Source: Syngnathus acus (Eukaryota > Chordata > Actinopteri > Syngnathiformes > Syngnathidae). From it: 64,000 nucleotides of DNA. The stretch's first letter is position 1. Each line of letters starts with the position of its first letter. Both the position numbers and the translations under genes were made by a program. The notes under the pieces are model-generated. The model made no database searches. It was not told the origin of the DNA and was given only the letters and a program-made list of their open reading frames with translations. This document shows positions 12,121 to 24,070 of this stretch, piece by piece. Location: assembly GCF_901709675.1 (NCBI RefSeq), contig NC_051098.1:5344000-5407999 (forward strand). The letters are read 5' to 3'.

Positions 12121-13083
12121 CTCAATTGCATCAGACTCAGTTTATTTTAAAACGACTTTATTTCAAGAACAAAAATGAAAAAAACTCAAATATATTAAAC
12201 TTGATACAAGCATTAACAACTTGGTCATCTATAAATAGGTTAAAATAAATTAAATAAATTTACTAAAGAGTATCGCCTACAACACTAAAAAGGCCTCAAA
12301 ATACGTTGATGAAAACGCCCTTTTAAATAGATGATCACATATTGTTGCGCTAATTACCTTTAACACACAAGAAGAAGCTACTAACATCTCTAAAAGGTTT
12401 AGCTTTCGTTTGTAGCTTAAGTGATGGGGGGGAAAAAAAAGCTACAGAATCATTACAATACAAAAAGCCATAACGGTGAGAATACTGAATGAGTGGAAAT
12501 AAGATGATGTGCTCCTCAAAACAGTGCGCCAGTCACAAAAAAGCAACCCAAAAAAAAAATCTGGGAATGTTTGCAATCTATATTTCAAGCCAACCCTCCA
12601 CCCCCCCCAAAAAAGATGCATTGAACACTCCTCTCTGGAACAAACCACCTAGCTGTTCAACATGACCTGCAACACTACAGGTACTTAAGTTGTTTAAAAA
12701 CACAACAACGAGTTTTAAAGCCTCTGATCTGAGGCCAGTGACCGCACCATAACCCCAGACTGCACAGTTAGATGGAAAGAGCAGCTTATAAAACCATACG
12801 GTACAGTGCTTCTTAAACATCAGGCCACACAGTGGTCCTGATTCCGCCACGCAACATTCAACTACAAAATGTAAGGTCTTTGGTTTTACACACATACAAT
12901 AATCTCAATGAGACTTCTAGCTAGCACTTTTGTCCCATCTGTCTTTGCTATGTTTCCGTAGCCCTTTGGAAGACCTTTCTGCAATATGGCACTTAATGTA
13001 ACATTTTTATGGAAGTAAGGGGAAAATCTGGGTATGCCTGTGTTAAATGTGTGTGTGTGTGTGTGTGTGTGTGGTGATACAGC
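12121..13083 (-). promoter_or_regulatory. 3' UTR of the first ZFP36-family gene: AU-rich elements and poly(A) signals
   Basis: On the minus strand two AATAAA signals lie at 12157-12162 and 12141-12146. A GGGTGTGT stretch just beyond them suits a cleavage-stimulation element. Upstream of the signals, ATTTA pentamers occur near 12231-12236, twice within 12243-12262 (TTTATTTAATTTATTT), and near 12322-12330. Such elements are the binding sites of ZFP36-family proteins, so the mRNA may be its own target. A (CA)n tract, read as GT on the plus strand, lies at 13050-13072. The 3' end is inferred. Confidence 0.6.
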
Positions 13084-15192
13084 CTAAAGGCTGAGTCCAG
13101 CAGTATCCTCAGGAACTGAGAGCTGACTGAACACGGCGAGGCGTTTTCCGTCATTGATCCCGCTGCAGGACTCCGCTTCATTAAGCGAGCTGGGAGAGTT
13201 GCTCCCGTCCTGTTCCTGATCTGAAAGGGAGGTATAGGACAGGGATCTTGTGCCGAGCGACCGCGAAAAGAACGCAGACGCGCCGGGGCTCTCCCTCAGG
13301 GATGGAGATGCAGATGGAGACAACCCAGACGGGGAACAGCCAGAGTCTGGGGAAGGCAGGAAGGGAGAGCGTGGATTTGCAGCAGCGAAGGGTTGATACT
13401 GGGGGGTAGGGGAGGCCTCGAAGGTAGTAGAGTCCATCTCCAAGAAGACGTTAGAGAGAAGATTGGTGATATCGGCACAAGGAGGTGAGATAGATGGCGC
13501 TCGTGAGAAAGAGGCAGGGGGAGGATGAGGAGGAGGAAGGCTTTGTTGGGGAGCAGAGGGAAATCCTGCAAAGCTGACGCTCTGTCTGATCAGTGGGACT
13601 CTATGGGAGCGTGCAGAGGGAAGAGACAGCGGTGCAAAGCTTGAGGAAGAAGAGGAGCGAGACATATGATTTTTTTCCTCCTCGTTGTTGTGAACAAAGT
13701 GGCAGCGGATACCATAAGGGCAGAAGCCGATGGTGTGGAAGGTGCGGCAGGGTTCAGTTTTGTATTTCGGATGCCTGCTGAGGTCCCGCAGCTCCTCAGC
13801 GCCATGGGCGAACTGGCATTTGCCGCCATACTTGCACGTACCGTTCTCTGTGAAGGAACGACACAGTTCTGTCTTGTAACGGGTCGTGGTGGAGGAAGTG
13901 GATGAAGACATGCTGGGGTTCAGCAGTGTGGAGCTGATGCCTTCTTGAGGGTCCTTCATATCTGAATCAGGCCAGCCAAGACTTGCTGCTGTGACACTGG
14001 AGGTCTCTACCATGCTGACTGAGCGCTGAGATAGGAAGCGTTGCTTTCGCCATTGGGTGGAATTAAGAAGAAGGGAAGCCTGGTTGCTCTCTGGTCGCTG
14101 CCCCCAAATAGTGGTGGACAGATCGTCATTGTCTAGAGGACCGGTGCAGAGAGACAAGGATGTATCACAGCTACGTTGCCGTCCAATGTAGCCTGGTGTC
14201 TTCATGGCTAAGCTGAGGGCTGACGACTGACTGTCCTGTCCTCTCAGGTCAAGACTCTGGAATTGCTGCACAAAGAATAAAAAATTGCACCATTGTCATG
14301 AAAGAATATTTCTATTTGCCCGACTTAACTCCAGAAAGCAAAACCTTTTTCCAGACACCAGTTGATGTTTACTTCATTGAAAGTGTACTTTAAGCTGTCG
14401 CACTAACTCATTCTCCCCCCCCCCCCCCCCTTGTGGGATTTGCATACAATCAGCTGACTAGCAAGTTTCTCATACAAAAAACATCACCTTTGTTCCAAAA
14501 TCTACAAATTAATAAAAAAAATAGTCCAAAATTACATTTTTACAATGACACCCTAAACTATCTTCTTATTGAGTAATAATTCATTTTAGACCAATTACGT
14601 TTAAAATCTCTTTGTTGCACAAAGACCCAAATTACATTAGAGAAAAAAAGTCATGAAAACTGTATAGTTTAATTATGTACATAGGATAATCTAATGCACG
14701 ATAATTACATCATTCTGCATGCAATATTTGAAGTACTGTAAATAATTTTCAGACCAATCTAACTAAAAAGAGCCCCCTGAACACATGATCAACAGTTTAG
14801 TATCTTAAATTTGAACATGGGATGCATGATTTAAGTTTGACATTGACATCAATTCCCACACGTTAAAAATGTTGCACACCAGTGCAAAATATTTTCGTTT
14901 AAATTCAGCAAACAGCAGTTTACCAGCAACCACATAATAAGTTAGCTTCATGCCTGGCTAACTTTGGCGCTATGCAAAAGTCACATTCTTACCACCTTGA
15001 TAATAAAGTTACCCCGAACAAGCCGACATACATAAAATAGCAAAGTTGTGGAAGGCTAACAGTAGCCATGGCAAAAACAGCCATCGCGTGCGCAACCTTC
15101 CTCTTTCGATTGATTGTTGTTGTCGGTGCGTCTTTTACCTGGCACATCATCTCGTCCAGGCCAGCGAACTGGTCGAGTTGGTAAGTCGGCAT
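13084..15192 (-). CDS. ZFP36/TIS11-family CCCH mRNA-decay activator (two coding exons)
   Basis: This RNA-binding protein binds UAUUUA elements and recruits the CCR4-NOT deadenylase. Exon 1 (15139-15192) encodes [19 protein letters not shown] phase-0 GT-AG intron follows, and exon 2 (13084-14265) encodes 393 residues, for 411 aa in total. The tandem zinc fingers have canonical CX8CX5CX3H spacing: C153, C162, C168, H172 and C191, C200, C206, H210, each preceded by RYKTELC or KYKTEPC. RxxSxS sites at QRSVS (about S102) and [10 protein letters not shown] (about S249) match the MK2/14-3-3 sites of tristetraprolin. [10 protein letters not shown] (from residue 392) matches the CNOT1-binding tail, here extended by EDTAGLSL. 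The second finger (HTIGFCPYG) resembles ZFP36L1, but the N-terminus lacks the L1/L2 start sequence. It is a diverged paralogue, and I do not assign a symbol. A GTG codon at the exon 2 acceptor is not a start. Confidence 0.93.
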
Positions 15193-15460
15193 GATACGTG
15201 CACAGCTCTCAGTGTGCTCCTGCCCACTCCCGCAGCGATGGACGCGACCCAGTGTGGCATGAGTCGATCAGAAGTTGCTAGTAAGTGAGTGGAGTGCGAA
15301 ACAAGCTCAAGACACCGACCACGTGTGGGTTTAAAAGCGGACACGGTTGCTGCAGGCCACTCCCACGCCGTCCATTCACTACTCAGCCAGTCCAAAAGTT
15401 TAGTTCACCCTATGTCTGGCAGTCCGACGCCTCCTTTTGAAGTTAACTTCAACAAAATGG
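15193..15460 (-). promoter_or_regulatory. Putative promoter of the first ZFP36-family gene
   Basis: Upstream of the ATG, read on the minus strand, there is a TATA-like CTTTTAAACC at 15328-15338, about 140 bp from the start codon. There is a CACGTG E-box at 15320-15325, and an EGR1-like GCGTGGGAG near 15360-15368. A perfect 12-bp palindrome GAAGTTAACTTC lies at 15439-15450. EGR1 sites are known in mammalian immediate-early ZFP36 promoters. The match here is by motif only. Confidence 0.45.
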
Positions 15461-18150
15461 ACACGCATCTACAATTACCTTCACAATATATGAGCGTAGA
15501 CCTTGCTGCATCGCTCTCTCGAGTAAACACGCTTCAGTCGAACTGAAAAAGTTTGTTCTGATTGCCTTCCGTGCAGTGGTGGGAAATTGCAATGCGCAAA
15601 GGTGCTTTGTTACTGGAGTTTGCGCGAATGTATTTTTCAGAGGTAAGAGGTATGATCAACCTTGATTGAAATATTCATTCATTGAGTTCTTGGAGTCTTA
15701 CAAAAGCACAAAAATAAATAAATAAATAGGAAAAAAAAAAAAAGAGAGAACATAAATACAGAGAGAGCAGTGACATACAGGAACGTAAGACACGGACCAT
15801 TCATGATGAGTTCACAAAATTGGGAGACGCAAGATATTCCCCATCGGTAAGAAAATTAGACTACAAAAACAATTTGTTTCTTATTGTGTTATCCTGAAAT
15901 GGTGTAAAAAATAAACTCCTAATTTGAGAATTTAAAAAATACTCCCATCTAATCTGAGGAGAGGAGGGAAAATTGAAACAAGTTTTTTTGCATTTTTTGT
16001 TATATTAGTTCACAAGAAACCACAGGAACACATTGTGATAGCATAAAAGTTGAGCCAATGCTACGTTACATTTAGTGCATGGAAATAAATGTTTATAATG
16101 CCAATAAAAGCACTTCACAAGTGGGTTTGGATGTTTGAAGCTCCTTTTTTTATTATAGGAGAATGGTCGCTTTTCATCAGCAACTTTTCTTCTGTATTCG
16201 CCAAAATGTTTCTAATGTTTTTGTAATTATTAATACAACAGACACCATGTAAAAGATATTTCAATGAGATTATATTTTATTGCTAAAATAATTTTGTTGT
16301 TCTCCATGAATTTTCTAAGCATCTTTACACATTTACTCAATTTCTAGTGATGGAAAAAAATTCTGATAAAACTATGTGTAAATTTAAATGCATCCGTATA
16401 TTGAATGACAAAGATGTTTGAAATCTTCTCACGAGCGGTATTCTTTCTACTTTCTAGGGAGGGTGCATGGAGACGATGGGCAAATATACTGCTTGAAAAT
16501 GCAAATGTAGAGCCCAAAGCACAGAAAGATAATGGTGAGACAGAAACATATGGATTGAAGGGACGACTTGGAGACAGCCTATCCCTATGACACAGACTGG
16601 GAGGAGTGAGGTCTTTGATTTCAAAGGTAGTAAATGTGTGAAACATTCCACTGCAGAAAAGAGCCATGACAATACAGTATCTGAGTTGACTGTGTTTCTC
16701 TTATCACATACTCACTAGCAAGCATCATAGATGTTAAAACAAAAATAAACAAAGCCAAAGGATACTTGGGTGTGCGCTACGACCAAAGTGTTTGATGCAA
16801 ATGAGAGATGCCATGAGGATTGGCTGGGAAAAGTCTACTTTCACTCCACAATGGTGCACAAAGGCGCAAACGCCATTACACTAAATTGTACTTGCGTCCG
16901 ACACAAAAATAGAGTCCAAAGAGTTCTCGTGGAATTGTCTCCATGTGTGCGTGTGTGTAATTATTATTGTGTGTGCTTTTGTAGTCGACGAGGGGGTTGC
17001 CCCACTCCTACACACACACGCATGCACGCATGCACACACACACGCACGATTGTAATGATGTAGTTGTACAAGGTTCACACTAGGCGGTCTGACCCAACAG
17101 GACAACAGGTGTAGGATTTGTATGTAAGTTTGTTCTAAAGTTACTCTTCCAAAGTTGAAATGTGAGTAGACTTTGGTAACAATATGAGGGACACACAATG
17201 AGAAACAAATCTGTTTTTACAACCCCCCTCTCCCATAAAAAAAAGTTAAATGATTGATAAAACTCCAAGATAGAGCAACTGCTGCATATGGTTGTTTTCA
17301 TCCATACATGGGAAGGTCACACATTTATTATAATTGTTGCAGGGGTGTAGAAGTGCACTGCCTCGAGCTAAAATGTGTTTCTAATATTTCATTCCTCTCA
17401 CGAGAGTAATTATGAGGGAACTAGAATAGTAGCCAGCTCTCAGTATGATGCATTGTAGTTGTACACTACACCACAATTACAATAAGAAACGCTGTTGAGT
17501 GAATACCTTTCTAACAACGTCACTCACAAGATAGACTGAAGATAGACTTTGTGATGACGTTACTTGTGAGTTAGCATTGCTGTCTGAATTCTGTATGCAT
17601 ACAAATGTGCAGCATACCACTGAGAGGTTAGATTGTAGTGACTATGTGTCATTCAGATGTGTTCATAGTTTAGGCGGTCCAACCATAGTGTGCTAAGTGT
17701 GAACAACAGCTAATTATGTTAGGCAACAACAAACTGCTGTAATTAGTTCAGAGTCCAAAGCCAATTTCTCTGCATTTAGCCTCAGATTAAGACCACACTG
17801 TTAACAAGCAACGTACAATTAACAAAAAGTCAACAACATTAAGTGCCTTGAGGAAAGTGGCTTTTCTGCTGATGTGCTTAGGTAAACAAACGTTATCTGC
17901 AAACAAGCTATTTGGTCGGCAAATTGAGTTTAATTCTATAAACAAATCTCTTTGGGTTATTTTGGGATTACTGGGTGCATAGGAGGCATCTGAAAGAAGA
18001 GGGGGAGGGTGACAAAGTAGGAGAAATCCTGAAAGGGAGTTTTGCTTCTTGTCGAGTCCAGCTGGGCGAGAGTACCTTTGGTGCACAATGAGCTCAATGA
18101 GCTGCAGAACCAAATAACAAACTAATGGCCCGCCTTCCACCATGCTAGCC

Positions 18151-18152
<2 letters not shown>
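15461..18152. other. Intergenic sequence without supported genes
   Basis: Between the first ZFP36-family promoter and the large CA repeat I see only low-complexity stretches: an AAAT/A-rich run at 15712-15742 and CA/CG-rich sequence at 17010-17048. A weak inverted repeat occurs around 17521-17565 (ACTCACAAG and CTTGTGAGT). Two related GGCGGTC phrases (17083 and 17675) hint at an unidentified old repeat. No coding exon is supported. Confidence 0.4.
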
Positions 18153-18244
<92 letters not shown>

Positions 18245-18259
18245 GCGCACACACACACA
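18153..18259. repeat. (CA)n microsatellite
   Basis: About 44 uninterrupted CA units (18153-18240) continue as a CG-interrupted tail to 18259. The 225-codon minus-strand frame across it is a translation of this repeat and flanking sequence, not a gene. Confidence 0.97.
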
Positions 18260-19264
18260 TGGTGGGCCTAACACAGATGAGTGAATGGGAGGGAAGAGGG
18301 ATTGTTTGGAGCAATAGATTGTGAGGAGAGAGTCGGATTGTGAGGAGAGAGTCGTGGAATGGACGGTTTATAGAGGAATCATGAAAGTGAGGACTACAAT
18401 TACGGAAAGCATCATTAAGTATTTTGCAGTAGTTATTGAGTGAATCAGGCAGATGTACAGACATGTGTCAGTAGATATGTACATTTGTATTCTTTGTCGA
18501 GCTTCTTTTCCATGAAATGATTAACCGGGTTGTTGTTTGAGAGGCGCTTGCCTATTTGACATCTGCTTGGTATGAGAAGAGATGAGAGGAGACGTGACTG
18601 TGATGTAGACGAATCTCTGGCAGCGGGGTGCCTCATTTTGACATCATGTTTGAAGAAATGATGAAGGAATATTCCCAATATTTTTTTCACTACTCACTGT
18701 AGCATTCCTTCCCTGTAGGGAAAAGACGCATTGAAATGCTGCTTAGGGGATTGAGAACACAAATTGATGACAAAAACATTAGTTACTGATGTATAAACAA
18801 GTCAGAGTTGTTATCTTTCCTGAGTTTAACTCACAGCCAAATAATTATTTTGTGTGTAAGTGAAGGAATTCCTCTGCAGACCCACAAATGATTCTTGAGA
18901 TAAGAGGCTACTATAACCAATGACATAATAAAGAGGGTGGCTGGAGGGGGGGGGGTCCATGTGTTGGGATGGGGTGGGGCGGGTTTCAGTAGACCTGATG
19001 AACATCTGCTCCTTTTTTCCTTTCCCCTACCCCCACCCTTCACCCCCCTAACTTTCAATAATGAACCACCAATGTGTGAGTGTTCCTTCTTTCAGAGAGG
19101 GGCTATGCACACTTTAGAACTAAATACACATTTAAAAAAAGTAGCACATTTTGATGCCTGAAAATCCCAAAATTTAGAGTTTGCTAACTTTGTGCTTTAT
19201 ATTATTCTTTGTGCCACTACTAAAAAAGTCACAGCAGTCTAGTATATTGCTGTAATGCTGTTAT
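18260..19264. other. Intergenic sequence
   Basis: A G-rich stretch (18945-18985) and a C-rich stretch (19022-19050) are the only compositional features. No gene or recognised repeat. Confidence 0.4.
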
Positions 19265-19370
19265 TTTTTGGGCTCCTCTAGATGGCACTGTTCAATCTAA
19301 GGCTGAAAGCACAAGGCCATTTCTTCATTTCTCTCTTCAAACCATCAGTGCCATCTAGAGGAGTCAAAAA
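19265..19370. mobile_element. Short foldback/MITE-like element
   Basis: Terminal inverted repeats of about 25 bp are found at 19265-19290 (ending CTCCTCTAGATGGCACTG) and 19346-19370 (starting CAGTGCCATCTAGAGGAG). They differ only in a GG/A position near the outer end. The ~55-bp centre is unrelated sequence. Total length is about 105 bp. No coding capacity and no clear target-site duplication. Confidence 0.7.
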
Positions 19371-19698
19371 TACAACAACTGGTTCACAAAGTAAGTTTGA
19401 AGCTTCAGTTTCCCTTCACTTATGACCAAGAATGAAAAGAAAATACTCTTTTGTATGAGACCTGGGAGGAAAAGCAGTAAAATTCTGCCAACAGTTGGCC
19501 TAGCATGCATTCTACTATATTTTCTGTCATTGGATCAAACATCTTTTTGACAACTTATTGTCTTGTACAGTACATTATTTATTTTAAAACCTACTTGTTT
19601 TATTTTACTTTTCCCAATATGAAAACATATTCAACAACCTTTTCGATTTGGCACATGCACTGTGCGTCATTAGAAGCGCGGCAAATGTATAAACCAAT

Positions 19699-20965
19699 GG
19701 TTCTTAACCTTGTTGGAGGTACCGAACCCAACTCGTTTCATATGCGCATTCACCGAACCCCTCTTTAGTGAAAAATAAAATTGTTTTTCAAATTTAAGTC
19801 ATCGATGTTTTTACCGTTTTTTTCCGTGTATAATACGCAAAATTTAACTAATTTATTGTCCTAAAATCTGGGGTGCGCATTATACATGGGTACAATTTTT
19901 TTTAAATTTTTAAAAAAAACTTTTTTTTTTTTTTTTTTTTTTTTAAGAAAATCATGGTACTGGTACGAGTATTGATTTATGTATTGTTCTCTTCTTGTCA
20001 TGTTGTGAAAGAATGTGGGTTGAATAAATACCGAAAGAACAATAGTGTGTTTGTACTGTGCTCTGGTCATTTCGTCAAAGAAGGGATAATAGTCCTCTTC
20101 TCTTCTTGACTGACAATGAATGTGATAGCTTAATACAATCAGCAAATAACAAAATGCGTATTACAGGTAATATTTTATTTCACAACACTTTGCCTTGTTC
20201 CTTTCGTCTCTGCTGTTCACTTCAAACACGCTCCATACGAACGCAATGCTCTCGTATCAGACGCTTGCTCGATCACCTGCTCGTTTGCTGTCACAATGTA
20301 CCCTACACAAATCCGAAACATTTGTTGCGGCTCCGAGTCACGACGAGGGGCAAGTTTTGGTTTCCAAGGGTGTTATTATTCCTCTTCAACGTCTCTCCCA
20401 TACAGAGCCGCCTTTTTCACATCTCCGCACGTCACTTTCCTCTCTTTTCATCTGATCGCGGTGGTGCCTTTATGGGCAGTCGGAGAAATCAACGCCAACA
20501 AAAAAAATACATCCAGCCTAGTTAAGACCATACCAAAGACTATAAAAATGGGACCCATTGCCTCCCTGCGTGTGTGACGATCATTGGGACTTAAAAAAAA
20601 AAGAAAAACAAAAAAAATTAAAAAAAATAATAATAATTGGGTGCGTATTATACATGGGTACAGGCTTTTTTCCAGCATCAACATGCCATTGTTAGGGTGC
20701 GTATTATACATGGGGGCGTATTATACACGGAAAAAAACGGTAACTGGTGCACAAAATGAGCTGTGCAGAAACAAAACCAACACAATTTATGAACTCAACA
20801 AATTACACACCTGCAAATCAATGTGACTACTGCTGTTGCCTTTGCGAGACCAGTTCAGATATACGTCATCACAAATTTACACGATAAATCAGGTATGTTC
20901 GGACCTCCACAGTGGAGGCTCTGCCGAACCCCTGAGACCGACTCACCGAACCCAGGTTAAGAAGT
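19699..20965. mobile_element. hAT-like/MITE element interrupted by a younger element
   Basis: The outer ends GGTTCTTAACCT (19699-19710) and AGGTTAAGAA (20954-20963) are inverted repeats. Both halves carry the 'CCGAACCC' phrases of a repeat that is common in fish genomes. GTATAA flanks both sides and could be part of a target duplication. The 930-bp TA-flanked element at 19811-20742 splits it. Family assignment is from memory of similar repeats and is tentative. Confidence 0.55.
19811..20742. mobile_element. TA-flanked terminal-inverted-repeat DNA transposon (non-autonomous)
   Basis: Ends read TACCGTTTTTTTCCGTG... and ...CACGGAAAAAAACGGTA, inverted repeats of about 28 bp within a TA target duplication. 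Subterminal phrases of the form GGGTGCG[C/T]ATTATACATGGG occur near 19870, 20639 and 20695. The interior includes a T24 run at 19921 and no intact transposase; the 155-codon frame at 20058 resembles nothing I recognise. TA targets suggest mobilisation by a Tc1/mariner-superfamily enzyme, which is inference. Confidence 0.75.
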
Positions 20966-21412
20966 ATAAGTTAAGTATATGACTCCCTCTTGTTTTTGTT
21001 TCGGCAAGCACATAAGGCACACCGACAAACGACGCACCGTAGGTTTCTCCTCCTGGTACAAAGTTCACAACCTAACCTTTAACCTCTGACATCATTCCCT
21101 CCTTCCCCATTCTCTGCTGTTCACTGGAATTCTCTCCTGTGGATTTGGTCAGAAGGTGAGAGTGGAGGAGAGCAAGAGAGAAGTTAAAAGAAGCTTTCAA
21201 ACCATGATAACATCAACAAATGTCAACACGGAGACTGGCGTGGAAAAGGGAAGCAACATTTTCGAGAGAAGGGTGTGTGTGTCTTGGTGTCCAATCACTC
21301 ATTTGTTTGGGTGGATAGAAGCAAAGGAGGAATCTGTTTTGTTGTAGGGATCATCAGACCTGCAGGTTCCCAAAGCAGATGCATGTGAAACGACTATAAT
21401 GCTAAATGTAAA

Positions 21413-21838
21413 TACAGTCGTATGCAAAAGTTTGGGCACCCCTGATAATTTTCATGATTTTCCTTTATAAATCCTTGGTTGTTCTGATCAGCAATTTCAG
21501 TTAAATATATCATGTAGCAAACAAAAACCCTTTACAGAAAGCGTGCAATCATTACTTGAACAAAAGTAGGCAGGTGCATATATTTGGGCACCCCAACAGA
21601 AAAATGATATCAATATTTAGTAGATCCTCCATTTGCAGAAATAACAGCCTCCAAACACTTCCTCTAGCTTCCGATGAGAGTCTGGATTCTGGTTGAAGGT
21701 ATTTTTGACCATTCTTCTTGACAAAATATCTCCAGTTCAGTCAGGTTTGATGCTTTCCGAGCATGGACAGCCCGCTTTAAATCACACCACAGATTTTCAA
21801 TAATATTCAGGTCAGGGGACTGAGATGGCCATTCCATG
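21413..21838 (-). pseudogene. Truncated Tc1-like transposon with transposase C-terminus
   Basis: The left end, CAGTCGTATGCAAAAGTTTG, preceded by TA, is a typical Tc1-family terminal repeat. On the minus strand, sequence from 21831 down encodes the transposase C-terminus: WPSQSPDLNIIENLWCDLKR, then HARKASNLTELE and KCLEAVISANGG, ending with TGA at 21610-21612. SPDLN..EN is the third catalytic-acid region of the DDE domain. An in-frame TAG at 21664-21666 breaks the frame. The N-terminal half and the other terminal repeat are missing, so the copy is dead. Confidence 0.88.
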
Positions 21839-23949
21839 AATGAAGATCACGCAAGTGTATTATACTGCCCTCTGCTGGAACATGAAGGACACGCGATTGT
21901 TATTATTATTATTATTGTTTTAACAATTTACATTAGCCTTGTATGATGTGCTCCCACGGACTAGTCATTTCATCGCAACACTGACTTTCAGTTGGTTTAT
22001 TTTATATTTCAGTCTCATCCCACAAACAGTTAATGAATAAATAAGTAAGTAAATAAATAAAGAGGGTTAGAAAAAAAAGAAGAAAAAAAGGATTATGATT
22101 GCCAATTAAATTACCAAGGCAAGTCTTATACATTTACTTGCGTGAACAAACTAACAATGAGACTTTATTTACGTCTCAGCTGGTAAGAGTGAATATAGTT
22201 TTTGTTTTAAATGAATGACAGGGGGAGCTGTTGCCCCATTTCTATACGCGTTTTTATTTGAGTAGATGAAAACGTGGATTTAAATCCTGCCCCGGGTTGT
22301 GTAAGTGTAGCTCTTTATGTCTGTCCAATGCAAACCACATTGAAAAAGTGCGTGCTGTGAGATTATTGAAAGGGAGTCAGAATAAAAAAAAAAAATTCAA
22401 ACAACTTACACAAGCCTTGTCCTTGGGAGTGAGCTACACAACTAGTGTAATTCAAGCAACCAGTCCTTTAAAAGTTTTCTAAACCCAAAACAAATGGACA
22501 AATCTTTGTTTCAATAACAGGCCAATAGCACTGTAGGTTTCTGTCTACTTAATGAGTGACCACGTTACACAACCAGGCATATAACCAGCTCAGGAACTAA
22601 TAAATAATATGCACAGTAACAGTAACGCAATATTCATCCAGCTCCCCTGTATTTTTGCCTGTAATCAAGATTGGGACAAAAACAGATTTGTTTTGCATTG
22701 AAAAATAACACTGACTCAAGAGAAGTAAGAGTATCGTAAATAAGTGAGGGGATTGAAAACATTTGGGTAGCAAAATACAGTAGAGGTGCCACAATGTGTT
22801 TTTGTTTATATTAAATTGTTTAGAATAAAAAAGCAGAGATTCAAAGCCCATGCCCTGGACGCTAGGCTGGGTGAAGATCTGCCATTTCCAAGAAATGTCC
22901 ATAGTCCAACCGCCCGACTGCACAAAAGCATGTCAAAGCCACAATGAAAGCGGATCAGCAGCATTTGCATTAGGTAAAAGTGTTCTGATGGTGATGGTGT
23001 GTTGGCTCCACAAGTAAAAATCGGTGCCCCCCCCGCAAGAAGAAGAATATCAACTAGGGTGGATGTTAAGTGTACAAAACTATAATTCTTCATCTTTTGT
23101 TGACAGATGAATGTCAGAGACCTTGGAACTGTGAAAACATGTCTCTTCAAAAATAGGCATAAAAGATTCATCTGTTTTCCTTGTGAAATATAGCAACCAA
23201 GGCTGCTAGATACTCATATTCTACATTTTACATGATTAACAGCACTGTACTACAATTAAAAAGAAAAGAGTCAACATAAGTATGTACTGAATACATATTT
23301 GCGTGCACATGTTTATCACTGTTTGACCCTGTCCTTGTCCTGAGAAAAGTGAGCCAGGAAGTTTGGGAGTGAACTTTCTGCTGCAATGAATGTTTACCAA
23401 GTTTGCAAAAATCTACTTTACTCCTACCAGATTCAAACCCTTGTACGTGTTGGCCATGAAAGCTTTAATCAGTTTTAATCACAACCTTACTTTTCCTTCT
23501 ATCATCTATTCATGCACCTGTGCGTGGGAGGGTATTTTGCGACATATTGGGGAGAGAAATCTGCTTTAAACAATATTTTATCTGCTGAGCTCTGATGGAA
23601 AATAGGGTTACGTATGATAAAGTGTGTTGTGTGTGCCAAACGACAATTCCCAGTGTGTATAGTCACACTGTCCTCATGTAACTGTATCTAAGCAACCATT
23701 CATAATATTGATCACTGTTTGATCAGACGTATATTGATGAATGTGGGGCTTTTACTTCACCGGACGGTGTCTAGGCAACGTTTAATTAACGTGTGTAGCT
23801 GCCAGTTTTTTTCTCAGACTGGGCGGGCCTCACTGACCTGTTTACCTCCGCCAAAAACCTCCTTTTCAAATAGTTTTCTACTGCATAGTTCTAGGGACAG
23901 TTGCTGTAAATGTGACTATGACTAGTTATTTGTCTCTTTGTGCCATATG
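21839..23949. other. Intergenic sequence with an ATT microsatellite
   Basis: (ATT)n at 21897-21917 and A-rich runs near 22060-22090 and 22386. No exon or recognised repeat otherwise. The reading frames at 22597, 22806 and 23719 show no family features. Confidence 0.4.
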
Positions 23950-24070
23950 ATTGACATGCTACCAGTCCAGGGTGAATTCCCAATTTCACCCAAAGTCAGC
24001 TGAGTTAGGCTCCACCTCTTTTTTATCTTGAAAAGGATGAGTGGTATAGAACATGGATGGATGGATGGTT
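23950..24070 (+). mobile_element. Non-LTR retrotransposon 3' end (RTE-type tail)
   Basis: ACCAGTCCAGGGTGAATTCC, then AAAGTCAGCTGAGTTAGGCT, then GTGGTATAGAACATGG and a (GGAT)n tail at about 24053-24066. This order of phrases is the 3' end of a very common fish LINE/SINE family. It is a short, 5'-truncated, diverged copy. The exact family name is uncertain. Confidence 0.65.

Noticed and set aside
13296-13905. Several other-frame ORFs over the first ZFP36 gene's exon 2
   Set aside because: They are shadows of the real coding frame.
14266-14271. GTG start giving MQQFQSL for the first ZFP36-family protein
   Set aside because: The GTGCAG is the end of an intron acceptor (TTCTTTGTGCAG). The true start is in the upstream exon at 15192.
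17787-18464. 225-codon minus-strand frame
   Set aside because: Its core is a Cys-Val run from the CA repeat, and the flanks show no family similarity or exon signals.
20058-20525. 155-codon frame inside the 930-bp inverted-repeat element, considered as a transposase
   Set aside because: It has no DDE motifs or helix-turn-helix and has low-complexity content. I treated it as non-coding interior.
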